This document shows, in pieces, positions 40,391 through 49,614 of a stretch of 64,000 nucleotides of DNA. The notes below the pieces were generated by a model. The model was not told the DNA's origin and did no database searches. It saw only the letters and a program-made list of their open reading frames with translations. How positions within the stretch are numbered: the stretch's first letter is position 1; every line of letters begins with the position of its first letter. The position numbers and the translations under genes are program-made. Location of the stretch: positions 372,001 through 436,000 of the forward strand of contig NZ_JACZEP010000001.1 of the NCBI RefSeq assembly GCF_014863355.1. Reading direction: 5' to 3'. The stretch comes from Aminobacter carboxidus. Its GTDB lineage: Bacteria; Pseudomonadota; Alphaproteobacteria; Rhizobiales; Rhizobiaceae.

Positions 40391-40717
40391 GCTTCGACCG
40401 AAACCTATGATCGCGGAAGAAGGTGGTCGCACCGGCTCCATCGCCTGTAGCGATACCCATGACGTACAATAGAACGCATCGTCGTCCGCAGCCCGCCCGG
40501 AAACATTCATCGCCAGGAACCGGCCCGCAGCGACGATCCAAGACAAGTCGGACGGCGTGCGGTCTCGCGTGAACGGCTCGTCAGGCGCGTGGGCGGTTAC
40601 TGGTCGGCAAGTTCATTTCATTTGGGCGACCGCCATTGTCGCACCGCAAAGCCGCTACTATACCTTTCGTGAGACTGCTGATGCGGTCGTGACAGAGCAT
40701 TGCCGGAGAGTCAGCCT
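40391..40717. other. Gap without a recognised gene
   Basis: The 327 bases between the GreA-like and HerA-like genes hold no open frame with convincing composition. A short minus-strand frame overlapping the gene end (40340-40546) has no ribosome site and an unlikely protein. The promoter of the HerA-like gene is probably near 40640-40690. Nothing else is seen. Confidence 0.5.
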
Positions 40718-42274
40718 ATGGCGCAGGACGACAGCATTTTCATTGGTGCCAGCCGCAAGCCGGACGATAGCTATCAACGACCGGAAGAGTTGCTGTTGAA
40801 ATACGGCAATCGCCATGGCCTGGTCACCGGCGCCACCGGCACCGGCAAGACGGTAACGCTGCAGATCCTCGCCGAAGGTTTTTCGAACGCTGGCGTTCCG
40901 GTGTTCTGCGCAGACATCAAGGGCGACCTGTCCGGCATCGCGATGATGGGCGAGGCCAAGGATTTTCTGACGGCGCGCGCCCAAGCGATCAAGCTCGATC
41001 CATATGAGTTCCAGGAATTTCCCGTCATCTTCTGGGATCTGTTCGGCGAACAAGGTCACCCCATCCGCGCGACGGTCTCGGAAATGGGCCCGCTGCTGCT
41101 GTCGCGGCTGATGAACCTGACGGAGGCGCAGGAAGGCGTGCTCAACATCGCCTTCCGTATCGCCGATGAAGAGGGGCTTCTGCTTCTCGACATGAAGGAT
41201 CTGCAATCGCTGCTGGCCAACATCGCCGAGCGTGCCGAAGAAATCGGCGCCCGCTACGGCAACGTCACAAGGCCCTCGGTCGGCGCGATCCAGCGCTCGC
41301 TGCTGGTGCTCGAACAGCAGGGCGGCAACCACTTCTTTGGCGAGCCGGCGCTGAAGATCGCCGACATCATGCGCACGACGCGTGATGGCCGCGGCGCGAT
41401 CAACGTGCTTGCCGCCGACAAGCTGATGATGAACCCGCGGCTCTACGCGACCTTCCTGCTCTGGCTGCTGTCGGAGCTGTTCGAGGTGCTGCCCGAGGTC
41501 GGCGATCCAGACAAGCCGAAGCTGGTGTTCTTCTTCGATGAAGCACACCTGTTGTTCGACGAGGCGCCGAAGATCGTTGTCGACCGAGTCGAACAGGTCG
41601 TACGCTTGATCCGTTCGAAGGGCGTCGGCGTCTATTTCGTCACTCAGAACCCGCTCGACGTTCCCGAAACCGTGCTGGCCCAGCTTGGCAACCGTGTCCA
41701 GCATGCGCTGCGCGCCTACACGCCGCGCGAACAGAAGGCGGTAAAGACTGCCGCCGATACCTTCCGCCCCAACCCTGACTTCAATTGCGCCACCGCGATC
41801 ACCCAGCTTGGCACCGGCGAGGCGCTGGTCTCGACACTCGAAGTCAAGGGCGTTCCGTCGATGGTGCAGCGGACGCTGATCCGTCCGCCGGCATCGCGGC
41901 TTGGTCCGATCACGCCGCAGGAGCGCAAGAAGCTGATCAACGAGAGCCCTGTCGCTGGCCAGTATGATCAGACTGTCGATCGCGAATCGGCATTTGAGAT
42001 GCTGCAGAAGAAGGCGCTCGACGCGCAAAAAGCCCAGGAGGAAGCACAGCAGGTAAATACCGGTGGCGGTAGCGGCTGGACCATTCCGGGCTTTGGCAAT
42101 GACGCGCCGTCTTCTTCGGGTGGCCGCAACACCGGAAATGCGCCGAGACCGCGTACATCAAACAGGCAGACCGTGACCGAAGCGGCACTGAAGTCTGTGG
42201 TGCGCTCCGTGGGTTCGTCGGTCGGTCGTGCGCTGGTGCGCGGAATTCTAGGTAGTCTGAAGAAGGGCTTCTGA
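40718..42274 (+). CDS. HerA-like ATPase (DUF853 family)
   Basis: The 518-residue protein belongs to the HerA/FtsK-like ATPase group represented by E. coli YjgR. Walker A is [12 protein letters not shown] (about residues 38-49), Walker B is [12 protein letters not shown] (mid-protein), and [13 protein letters not shown] carries the sensor region. A low-complexity Gly/Ser/Asn linker (about 450-485) precedes a basic tail. The role of this family is unclear; membership of a DNA-translocating ATPase group is established, but the substrate is not. I chose ATG 40718, with GGAG nine bases upstream, over TTG 40700. A perfect terminator follows. Confidence 0.85.
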   Translation: MAQDDSIFIGASRKPDDSYQRPEELLLKYGNRHGLVTGATGTGKTVTLQILAEGFSNAGVPVFCADIKGDLSGIAMMGEAKDFLTARAQAIKLDPYEFQEFPVIFWDLFGEQGHPIRATVSEMGPLLLSRLMNLTEAQEGVLNIAFRIADEEGLLLLDMKDLQSLLANIAERAEEIGARYGNVTRPSVGAIQRSLLVLEQQGGNHFFGEPALKIADIMRTTRDGRGAINVLAADKLMMNPRLYATFLLWLLSELFEVLPEVGDPDKPKLVFFFDEAHLLFDEAPKIVVDRVEQVVRLIRSKGVGVYFVTQNPLDVPETVLAQLGNRVQHALRAYTPREQKAVKTAADTFRPNPDFNCATAITQLGTGEALVSTLEVKGVPSMVQRTLIRPPASRLGPITPQERKKLINESPVAGQYDQTVDRESAFEMLQKKALDAQKAQEEAQQVNTGGGSGWTIPGFGNDAPSSSGGRNTGNAPRPRTSNRQTVTEAALKSVVRSVGSSVGRALVRGILGSLKKGF

Positions 42275-42293
42275 CCCGCCGGTTCTCCGACAG

Positions 42294-42338
42294 ACCAATG
42301 AAAAACGGCGCGTCGATGACGCGCCGTTTTTCATTGGT
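42294..42338. terminator. Strong bidirectional terminator
   Basis: Arms 42294-42314 and 42318-42338 are perfectly complementary over 21 bp, with a three-base loop GAT. The core ACGGCGCGTC/GACGCGCCGT is flanked by A5 on one side and T5 on the other, so it works as a rho-independent terminator in both directions between the convergent HerA-like and L,D-transpeptidase genes. Confidence 0.92.
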
Positions 42339-42366
42339 GAAGAAGCCTGGGTGACGAAGCCTTGGG

Positions 42367-43107
42367 TCAGGCCATGCCGAGGCCGTTGGTGACCAGGATC
42401 GGCGTCTTGGAAGGCACGCGGTCGTACAGATCCATGATGTCCTGGTTCATCAGGCGCACGCAGCCCGACGACACCGACTTGCCGATCGTCCACCATTCCG
42501 GCGAACCGTGGACGCGGTAGAGCGTGTCCTCGTTGTTCTGGAAGATATAGAGGGCACGGGCGCCAAGCGGGTTGTTCAGCCCGGGAGCCATGCCGCCATT
42601 GCGGACGCTGTACTTCTCTAGCTTCGGATCGCGGCCGATCATGTCGTCCGGTGGCGTCCACTTCGGCCACTTGCGCTTCCACTGGATCACGGCACGGCCA
42701 GACCAGGCAAAGCCGGCGCGGCCCAAGCCGACGCCATAGCGGATCGCCTCGCCGTTCTCGCGGACTAGGTAGAGGAAGTGCGTCGAGGTGTCGACGACGA
42801 GCGTGCCGGGACGTTCGCCGGTCGGGTCGGCCACGACCTGGCGAAGGAACTGGGGCTTCACCTTCTTGATCGGAATGCCGGGAACCTCATAGCCTTCGTC
42901 GCTGACCGGGCCATACATGCTGACATAGTCGCCAAGGACCGGGTCGATGGTTGGCGTCGGCGGCACGATCTCAGGCGCTTGAGCGAACTGGCCGCCTCCG
43001 CTGACCGTCGAGCAGGCCGAAAGCGCTGCCGTGGCAGCACCTGCGGCCGCCAGGTTGAGAAAGCCGCGCCTCGAGAGGGGGCGGGATGAATCAATGAATG
43101 TGGGCAT
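42367..43107 (-). CDS. L,D-transpeptidase (YkuD family) with twin-arginine-like signal and lipobox
   Basis: The 246-residue exported protein has an N-terminal SRRGFLNLAAAGAATAALSA signal followed by Cys, so it looks like a twin-arginine type lipoprotein. The YkuD domain (about residues 95-240) ends in VHGSPEWW and the catalytic SSGCVRLMNQD with C216. Such enzymes make 3-3 peptidoglycan cross-links or anchor outer-membrane proteins, which is common in Rhizobiales. ATG at 43107. It is a single gene behind a strong terminator. Confidence 0.9.
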   Translation of the reverse strand: MPTFIDSSRPLSRRGFLNLAAAGAATAALSACSTVSGGGQFAQAPEIVPPTPTIDPVLGDYVSMYGPVSDEGYEVPGIPIKKVKPQFLRQVVADPTGERPGTLVVDTSTHFLYLVRENGEAIRYGVGLGRAGFAWSGRAVIQWKRKWPKWTPPDDMIGRDPKLEKYSVRNGGMAPGLNNPLGARALYIFQNNEDTLYRVHGSPEWWTIGKSVSSGCVRLMNQDIMDLYDRVPSKTPILVTNGLGMA

Positions 43108-43281
43108 GGCTGCGATCTAGGATTCCAGTTCGAAAGAAATGGTGAATTTAAGGGAAGCGGTCGGCGTCCCCTTAACGCTCACGGAGATAGGCGGGTCAAA
43201 ATCTGACCTAAGGGTGGACAAAGCATGGCAACGATGTGACGCGCCAATCACTGTTGCGTTATGGCAACATCGCTGACCTAT

Positions 43282-43293
43282 GGTTAGCTAACC
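43282..43293. other. Perfect 12-bp palindrome at the dehalogenase gene end
   Basis: GGTTAGCTAACC (43282-43293) spans the dehalogenase stop codon at 43288-43290. The remaining gap 43108-43281 holds two similar ATGGCAAC segments (43223 and 43260 area) and upstream sequence of the L,D-transpeptidase gene. Function unknown; chance is possible. Confidence 0.3.
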
Positions 43294-43950
43294 AATTGTA
43301 ACTAAACCTTCCAGCGACGGCAGGATCAACGAGGGCGGGAGATCTCGGTACTCGTCTGGCTGGTCGGCGCGGTTGATCCAGACGGTGCGGCAGCCGAACT
43401 TTGCGGCCCCCGCAATGTCCCAGCGATTGGACGACTGGAACGAAATTGCCTCGGGATAGAGGCGCCAGTTGCTGGCCACCAGGTCATACACTGACTGGTC
43501 CGTCTTGAAACGGCGGACGCTGTCGACAGAGAACACCTCGTCCAAAATGAGATCGAGCCCGGCCGAACGTACGGCAGCTTCCAGCATCGCTGGCGAACCG
43601 TTGGACAGGATGGCAAGCCGCGCGCCATTGTCTTTCAGGTTGCGCAGGACGGCGGGAACCTCAGGGTAGCAGTCGAGCTTCCAGTAGGCGTCGAGCAACT
43701 TGCTGCGCAGCGCCGGATCGACTGAGGCAACCTTGCTGAAGGCGAAGTCGAGCGCCTGCTCGGTGAGTTGCCAGAAATCGAGATAGGCACCCATCAAGGT
43801 GCGGACCCAGGAATATTCGAGCTGCTTGGCGCGCCAGATCTCCGACAGGAGCTGGCCATCCGGACCGATGTCGGCGGCGTGGCGGCGAACGGCCGCGTGG
43901 ACGTCGAACAGCGTGCCATAGGCATCGAATATGTAGGCGGCGTGGCGCAT
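43288..43950 (-). CDS. Haloacid dehalogenase, type II (HAD superfamily)
   Basis: The 220-residue enzyme starts MRHAAYIFDAYGTLFDVHAA, where the first Asp of FDAYGT is the HAD nucleophile of L-2-haloacid dehalogenases. Motif II is AILSNGSP, motif III contains the RRFKTD lysine, and SSNRWDIAGAAKFG is the type II dehalogenase signature. It would convert L-2-haloacids to D-2-hydroxyacids. The ATG at 43950 gives the standard length; the open frame continues to 44370 but runs opposite to the aminotransferase gene. It is divergent from that gene across 142 bases. Confidence 0.88.
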   Translation of the reverse strand: MRHAAYIFDAYGTLFDVHAAVRRHAADIGPDGQLLSEIWRAKQLEYSWVRTLMGAYLDFWQLTEQALDFAFSKVASVDPALRSKLLDAYWKLDCYPEVPAVLRNLKDNGARLAILSNGSPAMLEAAVRSAGLDLILDEVFSVDSVRRFKTDQSVYDLVASNWRLYPEAISFQSSNRWDIAGAAKFGCRTVWINRADQPDEYRDLPPSLILPSLEGLVTIG

Positions 43951-44092
43951 GTCAGTGGTTTTCCGACGGCTTCGTGTCGAGTGCAAGCGCAACCAGCATC
44001 TGGCTCCAATATTTCGGCCTCGTGCTGGTTGACGGGGCCCGCCAAAGCCTTTTCGATGCCGGCCACCAACAAGATGCGACGGGAACGAAATC

Positions 44093-44971
44093 ATGACGCT
44101 CGCAGCGGCTGCACAATCCACGACCTGGACCTTTGTCGACGGCGACTGGCACGAGGGTAATGTCGCGCTCATTGGCCCGCGCAGCCACGCCATGTGGCTT
44201 GGTTCCAGCGTGTTCGACGGTGGCCGCTGGTTCGAGGGCGTGGCGCCCGACCTTGAAGCCCATTCGCGCCGCGTCAATTCCTCCGCCATTGCGCTTGGCC
44301 TGAAGCCGTCGATGAGCCCCGAGCAGATTGTCGGGCTGACCTGGGATGGGCTCAAGAAATTCGACGGCAAGACGGCAGTCTACATCAGGCCGATGTATTG
44401 GGCCGAGCATGGCGGCTACATGGGGGTTCCGGCCGACCCTGCGTCGACACGGTTCTGCCTGTGCCTCTACGAATCACCAATGCTGCCGCCGACGGGATTT
44501 TCGATCGGCCTGTCGCCATTTCGCCGTCCGAGCATGGAAACGATGCCGACAAACGCCAAGGCGGGTTGCCTCTATCCAAACAACGGCCGCGCCATCCTCG
44601 ACGCCAAGATGCGCGGCTTCGACAACGCGCTGGTGCTCGACATGCTGGGCAACGTTGCCGAGACCGGATCGTCCAACATCTTCCTTGTCAAGAACGGCCA
44701 GGTTTTCACGCCGGCACCGAATGGAACTTTTCTCTCCGGAATCACCCGCAGCCGCACAATGTCGTTGCTTGCCGACCGCGGCTATGCGGTCGTCGAAAAG
44801 ACCTTGTCGGTGCGCGAATTCCTCGAAGCCGACGAGATATTCTCGACAGGCAACCACTCCAAGGTCGTTCCGGTGACGCGCATCGAAGATCGAAATCTGC
44901 AGCCGGGACCGGTAGCAAAAAAGTCGCGCGAGCTATATTGGGAGTGGGCTCACTCTACCGGCAAGGCCTGA
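44093..44971 (+). CDS. ilvE: Branched-chain amino acid aminotransferase (class IV)
   Basis: The 292-residue fold-type IV PLP enzyme transfers the amino group between branched-chain amino acids and 2-oxoglutarate. The cofactor lysine is K156 in PTNAKAGCLYPN, and the motifs EADEIFSTGNHSKV and ETGSSNIFLVKNG are family signatures. It could also be a D-amino acid or 4-amino-4-deoxychorismate type relative, but the spacing fits the branched-chain group, here in a short form. ATG 44093 with GGGAACGAA upstream. It is a single gene, and the next gene is sodB. Confidence 0.85.
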   Translation: MTLAAAAQSTTWTFVDGDWHEGNVALIGPRSHAMWLGSSVFDGGRWFEGVAPDLEAHSRRVNSSAIALGLKPSMSPEQIVGLTWDGLKKFDGKTAVYIRPMYWAEHGGYMGVPADPASTRFCLCLYESPMLPPTGFSIGLSPFRRPSMETMPTNAKAGCLYPNNGRAILDAKMRGFDNALVLDMLGNVAETGSSNIFLVKNGQVFTPAPNGTFLSGITRSRTMSLLADRGYAVVEKTLSVREFLEADEIFSTGNHSKVVPVTRIEDRNLQPGPVAKKSRELYWEWAHSTGKA

Positions 44972-45033
44972 GTGCAGCGAAGAAAAACAGTGCCTCTCAT
45001 CTGTTTCCAAGACGATGACGACCTATCTGTAGA

Positions 45034-45049
45034 CGGCATAGTCATGCCG
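45034..45049. promoter_or_regulatory. Inverted repeat upstream of sodB
   Basis: CGGCAT-AGTC-ATGCCG is a six-bp-arm inverted repeat ending 28 bases before the sodB start. It may be an operator or part of the sodB leader; no known metal-regulator box is recognised. Confidence 0.35.
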
Positions 45050-45077
45050 CGAAATTGCCAGCAAGGGAGTATGATCC

Positions 45078-45674
45078 ATGGCTTTTGAATTGCCCGAATT
45101 GCCCTACGACTACGAGGCGCTGCAGCCCTTCATGTCGAAGGAGACGCTTGAGTACCATCACGACAAGCATCACAAGGCTTACGTCGACAACGGCAACAAG
45201 CTGGCTGCCGAAGCAGGCATGGACAAGCTGTCGCTGGAAGAGGTTGTGAAGCAGTCGTTCGGCAAGAATGCCGGCCTGTTCAACAATGCAGCGCAGCACT
45301 ACAACCACGTCCACTTCTGGAAATGGATGAAGAAGGGCGGCGGCGGCAATAAGCTGCCTGGCGCGCTGCAGAAGGCTGTCGATGCCGACCTCGGCGGCTA
45401 CGACAAGTTCAAGGCAGACCTGATCGCTGCCGGCACGACCCAGTTCGGCTCGGGCTGGGCCTGGCTGTCGGTCAAGGATGGCAAGCTCGCCATCTCCAAG
45501 ACCCCGAACGGCGAGAACCCGCTGGTTCACGGCGCGACCCCGATCCTCGGCGTCGACGTCTGGGAGCATTCCTATTACATCGACTATCGCAACGCCCGCC
45601 CGAAGTACCTCGAGGCGTTCGTCGACAGCCTGATCAACTGGGATTACGTGCTCGAGCTTTACGAAAAGGCCTGA
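45078..45674 (+). CDS. sodB: Superoxide dismutase, Fe/Mn type
   Basis: The 198-residue enzyme disproportionates superoxide. Metal ligands are visible: H27 in LEYHHDKHHKAY, the His of YNHVHFW, and the Asp and His of DVWEHSYYIDY. The GGGGNKLPG loop and GSGWAWLSVKDGKL are typical of alphaproteobacterial enzymes. Metal choice (Fe or Mn) cannot be settled by eye. No signal peptide, so it is cytosolic. ATG 45078 after GGGAG. A terminator follows 29 bases after the stop. Confidence 0.94.
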   Translation: MAFELPELPYDYEALQPFMSKETLEYHHDKHHKAYVDNGNKLAAEAGMDKLSLEEVVKQSFGKNAGLFNNAAQHYNHVHFWKWMKKGGGGNKLPGALQKAVDADLGGYDKFKADLIAAGTTQFGSGWAWLSVKDGKLAISKTPNGENPLVHGATPILGVDVWEHSYYIDYRNARPKYLEAFVDSLINWDYVLELYEKA

Positions 45675-45703
45675 GCCTAATCTCGGTTCATATGTCGCGA
45701 ACG

Positions 45704-45730
45704 AAAACCCCGGCCTTGGCCGGGGTTTTT
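45704..45730 (+). terminator. Rho-independent terminator after sodB
   Basis: AAAACCCCGGCC (45704-45715) pairs with GGCCGGGGTTTT (45718-45729) around a TT loop and is followed by a fifth T. It is a textbook intrinsic terminator. Confidence 0.92.
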
Positions 45731-45852
45731 GCGTTTGGGTGACAATGTTTGAAAAAGACTAACAGTCACGGAAGCGTGAAGAGAATTTCTGGACGAATTC
45801 GGCCAGTTTCGCCGTTGGCCCTAGGCAGCATTCGCAACCCAGAGAGGACCTG

Positions 45853-46290
45853 ATGAAGAAAATTGTGTTTGCCATTGCAGCGCTCGCGCTCGCTACCACC
45901 GCAGCATTCGCCGATGTGATTGCTGATCGCCAGGCGGTGATGAAGGAGAATGCAAAGCAAGTCGGCACACTTGTGAAAATGGTGAAGGGCGAAGCGCCAT
46001 TCGACGCGGCTGCGGTTGTCGCGGCCCTGACGGCTCTTAATGACAACGTCCAGAAGATCGATGTTGCGGCATCGTTCCCCGCCGGCAGCGACCAGGGCGA
46101 CACGACCGCTTCGCCCAAGATCTGGGAGGATCTCGCCGGGTTCCAGGCGGAAGTCGACAAGTTCAAGGCCGCAACGGCAGCCGCGGTCGCAAGTCCGGCT
46201 GCGGATATCGACGCACTGAAGGCGCAGGTCGGTACGATCGGCCAGACCTGCGGCACCTGCCACGAGGCTTTCCGTGTGAAGAAGGGCTGA
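45853..46290 (+). CDS. Cytochrome c'
   Basis: The 145-residue periplasmic protein has a signal peptide (residues 1-20, ending AAFAD) and a four-helix-bundle body, with a single haem site CGTCHEAF near the C-terminus, the diagnostic layout of cytochrome c' (cytochrome c-556 group). These proteins bind nitric oxide or transfer electrons. ATG 45853 with AGAGAGG upstream. The dihaem cytochrome gene begins ten bases after its stop, so the two form an operon. Confidence 0.92.
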   Translation: MKKIVFAIAALALATTAAFADVIADRQAVMKENAKQVGTLVKMVKGEAPFDAAAVVAALTALNDNVQKIDVAASFPAGSDQGDTTASPKIWEDLAGFQAEVDKFKAATAAAVASPAADIDALKAQVGTIGQTCGTCHEAFRVKKG

Positions 46291-46300
46291 CCCCCTGGGG

Positions 46301-47254
46301 ATGGCCGTTTTCAGGAAACTCGCAGTTGCGGCTCTGGCGCTTGGCGGCGCCGGGGCCGCAATTTTCTGGTGGCTGACGGTACCCGAAAAGCTGGGGCCGG
46401 AGGCCTTGGCTGCATTGGGAGCCGGTGACACTGCTCGCGGGCAGCGCATCTTCGATGCCGGCGGTTGCGCCTCGTGCCATGCCAAACCGAAATCCGAAGG
46501 CGACGCGCGCCTGCAACTTGTGGGCGGCGTCGAGCTCAAGACGCCATTCGGCAATTTCGTGGCGCCGAACATTTCTTCCGATCCCAATGACGGCATCGGC
46601 GGCTGGTCGCTCGAAGACTTCGCCAATGCGATGCTGAAAGGCGTTTCGCGCGAAGGACAGCACCTGTATCCGGCATTTCCCTACGCCTCCTACGCCCGCA
46701 TGAAACCCGCTGACGTTGCCGATCTCTATGCCTTCATGAAGACGATTCCGGCCATGCAGGGCAGGGCGCCCGATCACGACCTGGCTTTCCCCTTCAACAT
46801 CCGGCGCGGGCTGGGGCTGTGGAAGCAGCTCTATCTCAGCAATGCGCCAGTGGTGGCGTTTGCCGAGGGCACGCCCGAGAAGGTGCTGCACGGGCAGGGT
46901 CTGGTCGAAGGTGCCGGCCATTGCGGCGAATGCCATACGCCGCGCAGCCTTGCGGGCGGCTCCGAGAAAGGCCAGTGGCTGGCCGGTGCCAAAGCCGCCG
47001 AAGGCGACGGTGTCGTGCCCAACATCACACCCGAAGGCAAAGGCATCAACGGCTGGTCCGAAGGCGACATCGCCGGTTATCTCGAAACCGGGTTCACGCC
47101 CGAGTTCGATTCAGTCGGCGGCACGATGGTCGAGGTGCAGAAGAACATGGCCAGGCTGACCGCCGAGGACCGCGAGGCGATCGCCGCCTATCTCAAGGCG
47201 ATCCCGCCGCACCCCAACGGGTATCCGGCGCAGGCGCCGAAGCCTGCCGGCTGA
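46301..47254 (+). CDS. Dihaem cytochrome c, membrane-anchored
   Basis: The 317-residue protein has an N-terminal helix (about residues 8-27) that anchors it or acts as a signal. It has two class I haem c sites: CASCH at residues 56-60 and CGECH near residue 209, each in its own cytochrome domain. It resembles the cytochrome subunits of periplasmic alcohol or gluconate dehydrogenases, but no dehydrogenase gene is next to it. It may pass electrons from or to the cytochrome c' encoded just upstream. Its last codons (PAQAPKPAG) lie in the first unit of a 49-bp tandem repeat. Confidence 0.88.
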   Translation: MAVFRKLAVAALALGGAGAAIFWWLTVPEKLGPEALAALGAGDTARGQRIFDAGGCASCHAKPKSEGDARLQLVGGVELKTPFGNFVAPNISSDPNDGIGGWSLEDFANAMLKGVSREGQHLYPAFPYASYARMKPADVADLYAFMKTIPAMQGRAPDHDLAFPFNIRRGLGLWKQLYLSNAPVVAFAEGTPEKVLHGQGLVEGAGHCGECHTPRSLAGGSEKGQWLAGAKAAEGDGVVPNITPEGKGINGWSEGDIAGYLETGFTPEFDSVGGTMVEVQKNMARLTAEDREAIAAYLKAIPPHPNGYPAQAPKPAG

Positions 47255-47377
47255 ACGAGCCGGCGGCCAGAGGCCGGCGCAGGCGCCGAAGCCTGCCGGC
47301 TGAACGAGCCGGCGGCCAGAGGCCGGCGCAGGCGCCGAAGCCTGCCGGCTGAACGAGCCGGCGGCCAGAGGCCGGCG
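47225..47377. repeat. 49-bp tandem repeat, three copies
   Basis: Units start at 47225, 47274 and 47323; a six-base start of a fourth follows at 47372. The copies appear identical. Each unit contains the inverted pair GCCGGCT and AGCCGGC five bases apart, so each can fold into a hairpin. The first unit covers the last codons and stop of the dihaem cytochrome gene; the array ends 15 bases before the ptrB stop. It lies between two convergent genes. Confidence 0.93.
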
Positions 47378-47392
47378 GTCACATTTCAATGG

Positions 47393-49492
47393 CTAGACAC
47401 GCCCGACCACCTTCAGCGCGAAGGCATAGTTGAAGGCAACTTCCTCCAGCCGCGAGAAGCGGCCTGAGGCGCCGGCATGGCCTGAATCCATGTTGATCTT
47501 GAACAATACCGGACTGTTGCCCGACTTGCGCTCGCGCAGCCGCGCCGCCCACTTGGCCGGCTCCCAGTAGGTGACGCGCGGATCGGTAAGGCCCGCGACC
47601 GCCAGGATCGGCGGATAGTCGATGGCCGCGACATTGTCGTAAGGCGAATAGGCGGCGATGGTCCTGTAGTCGTCCTCCGAGGCGATCGGATTGCCCCATT
47701 CGGGCCATTCCGGCGGCGTCAGCGGCAAGGTGTCGTCGAGCATGGTGGTCAGCACGTCGACGAAGGGCACTTCGGCGAGGATGCCGGCGAAGGCCTCTGG
47801 CGCCATGTTGGCAACAGCACCCATCAGCATGCCGCCGGCCGAGCCACCCTGGGCGACGATGCGGTCGTGCGCGGTGTAGCGCTCGGCCACGAGGTGGTGG
47901 GCGCAAGCGACGAAATCGGTGAAGGTGTTGGTCTTGGTCGCGCGCTTGCCGTCGTCGTACCAGGCGTAACCCTTGTCCTTGCCGCCACGGACATGGGCTA
48001 TGGCATAGACGAAGCCGCGATCGACCAGCGACAGGCAGTTGGTGTTGAACGAGGCCGGGATCGTCATGCCGTAGGAGCCGTAGCCGTAGAGCAGGCACGG
48101 CGCCGTGCCATCCAAGGGCGTGTCGCGGTGATGAATCAGCGAGATCGGCACCAGTTCGCCGTCTGGGGCAGGGGCCATGAGGCGACGGGTCACGTAATCG
48201 TCGGCGTTGTGGCCGGAAGGCACTTCCTGGGTTTTCAGCAGAACTCGTTCGCGCGTCCGCATGTTGTAGTCAAACAGCTGCGACGGGGTGGTCATCGACG
48301 AATAGGAAAAGCGTATCGTGTCGGTGTCGTATTCGTAAGAACCCGACAGGCCGAGCGAAAACGCCTCTTCGGGGAAGGAGATGTGGTGCTCGGCTCCTGT
48401 GGCGCGCTCGTGCACGACGATGCGCGGCAGCCCTTCCTTGCGCTCCAGACGAACCATGAAGTCCTTGAAGCCGATCACCGACAGAATGAGGCGGCCCGGC
48501 TCATGAGCGACGAGCTCCTTCCAGTTGGCACGCACAGGATCGCTGACCGGTGCGGTCATGATCTTGAAATCCTTGGCGCCGTCCGCGTTGGTCAGCACGA
48601 AGAAGATGTCGCCGCCTTCTTCGAGGTCGTATTGCAGGCCGATCTCGCGCGCCGCCACCAGTTTGGGTGCCGCCAGCGGATCGGTGGCCGGGAACAGGCG
48701 GTACTCGGATGTCTCATGGTCGCTGATCGAGATCATGATCCATTCGTTGGAGCGCGTGCCGCCGACATTCATGAAGAAGCCGGGGTCGGTCTCCTCGTAG
48801 ATCAGCCGGTCGGACGCAGCGTCGCTGCCGAGCGCGTGGTAGAGGACCTTTGAGGGGCGGTGATTGGGGTCGAGGCGGGTGTAGAAGAAGCCGGCATTGG
48901 CGGCGTCCCAGACGCCCGAACCACCGGTATCCCCAACGACGTCGGTCAGATCGGTGCCATCAGACAATTCACGAACACGCAGCGTGTAGAACTCCGAGCC
49001 CTTGTCGTCGAAGCCCCAGATCAGGCGGGCATGGTCGGATGAGTGGTCGAGCCCGCCGAGACGGAAGTAGGCATGGCCCTCGGCTTCCTTGTCACCATCC
49101 AGGATGATCTCCTCGGCACCGCCTTCGCTGGGGATACGGAAGTAGCGTGGCTGCTCGCCGCCCTTCTTGAACGACGAACCATAGGCAAAGGGGCCATCCT
49201 TCATCGGCACCGAGGAATCGTCCTCCTTGATGCGGCCCTTCATTTCGGCAAACAACGCCTTCCTGAGCTCGGCTGTGTCGGCCATCAGTTCGGCCTGATA
49301 GCTATTCTCCGCTTCGAGATGGCTGCGGATATCAGGATCGAGCACGCTCGGATCACGGAACACCTCCTGCCAGTTGTCGGCGCGCAGCCACGCGTATTCG
49401 TCGACGCGCGTGATGCCGTGGCGCGTGTCGGAGACGGGGCGGCGCTCGGGCGAGGGCGCGGTGATATCGGCGAAAATGGCAGGTCTGGTCAT
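47393..49492 (-). CDS. ptrB: Oligopeptidase B (prolyl oligopeptidase family S9A)
   Basis: The 699-residue serine peptidase cleaves small peptides after Arg or Lys in the cytosol. The beta-propeller fills the N-terminal 400 residues. The catalytic triad is visible: S551 in GGSAGGML, Asp in GLTDPRVTYWEP and His in DSGHAGASGR. The N-terminus RRPVSDTRHGITRVDEYAWLR is typical. ATG 49492 is preferred because of a weak GAG upstream; ATG 49504 would add four residues. It is a single gene converging on the tandem repeat. Confidence 0.92.
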   Translation of the reverse strand: MTRPAIFADITAPSPERRPVSDTRHGITRVDEYAWLRADNWQEVFRDPSVLDPDIRSHLEAENSYQAELMADTAELRKALFAEMKGRIKEDDSSVPMKDGPFAYGSSFKKGGEQPRYFRIPSEGGAEEIILDGDKEAEGHAYFRLGGLDHSSDHARLIWGFDDKGSEFYTLRVRELSDGTDLTDVVGDTGGSGVWDAANAGFFYTRLDPNHRPSKVLYHALGSDAASDRLIYEETDPGFFMNVGGTRSNEWIMISISDHETSEYRLFPATDPLAAPKLVAAREIGLQYDLEEGGDIFFVLTNADGAKDFKIMTAPVSDPVRANWKELVAHEPGRLILSVIGFKDFMVRLERKEGLPRIVVHERATGAEHHISFPEEAFSLGLSGSYEYDTDTIRFSYSSMTTPSQLFDYNMRTRERVLLKTQEVPSGHNADDYVTRRLMAPAPDGELVPISLIHHRDTPLDGTAPCLLYGYGSYGMTIPASFNTNCLSLVDRGFVYAIAHVRGGKDKGYAWYDDGKRATKTNTFTDFVACAHHLVAERYTAHDRIVAQGGSAGGMLMGAVANMAPEAFAGILAEVPFVDVLTTMLDDTLPLTPPEWPEWGNPIASEDDYRTIAAYSPYDNVAAIDYPPILAVAGLTDPRVTYWEPAKWAARLRERKSGNSPVLFKINMDSGHAGASGRFSRLEEVAFNYAFALKVVGRV

Positions 49493-49614
49493 TAGGTCTC
49501 GCATGGGATGAATCTTGAATGGCGAATGAACACGCCGATCAGGGCGGGTTCAAGGGCTGAGTTGCATTGTTCGTCAACGTTCCAATTGACCGGTCCTGCC
49601 GGAGGGAGATGAAC

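Noticed and set aside
47188-47382. Minus-strand open frames over the 49-bp repeat, giving repeated Arg/Pro/Ala peptides
   Set aside because: The frames arise from the repeat itself, have no ribosome site and overlap the ends of two real genes.
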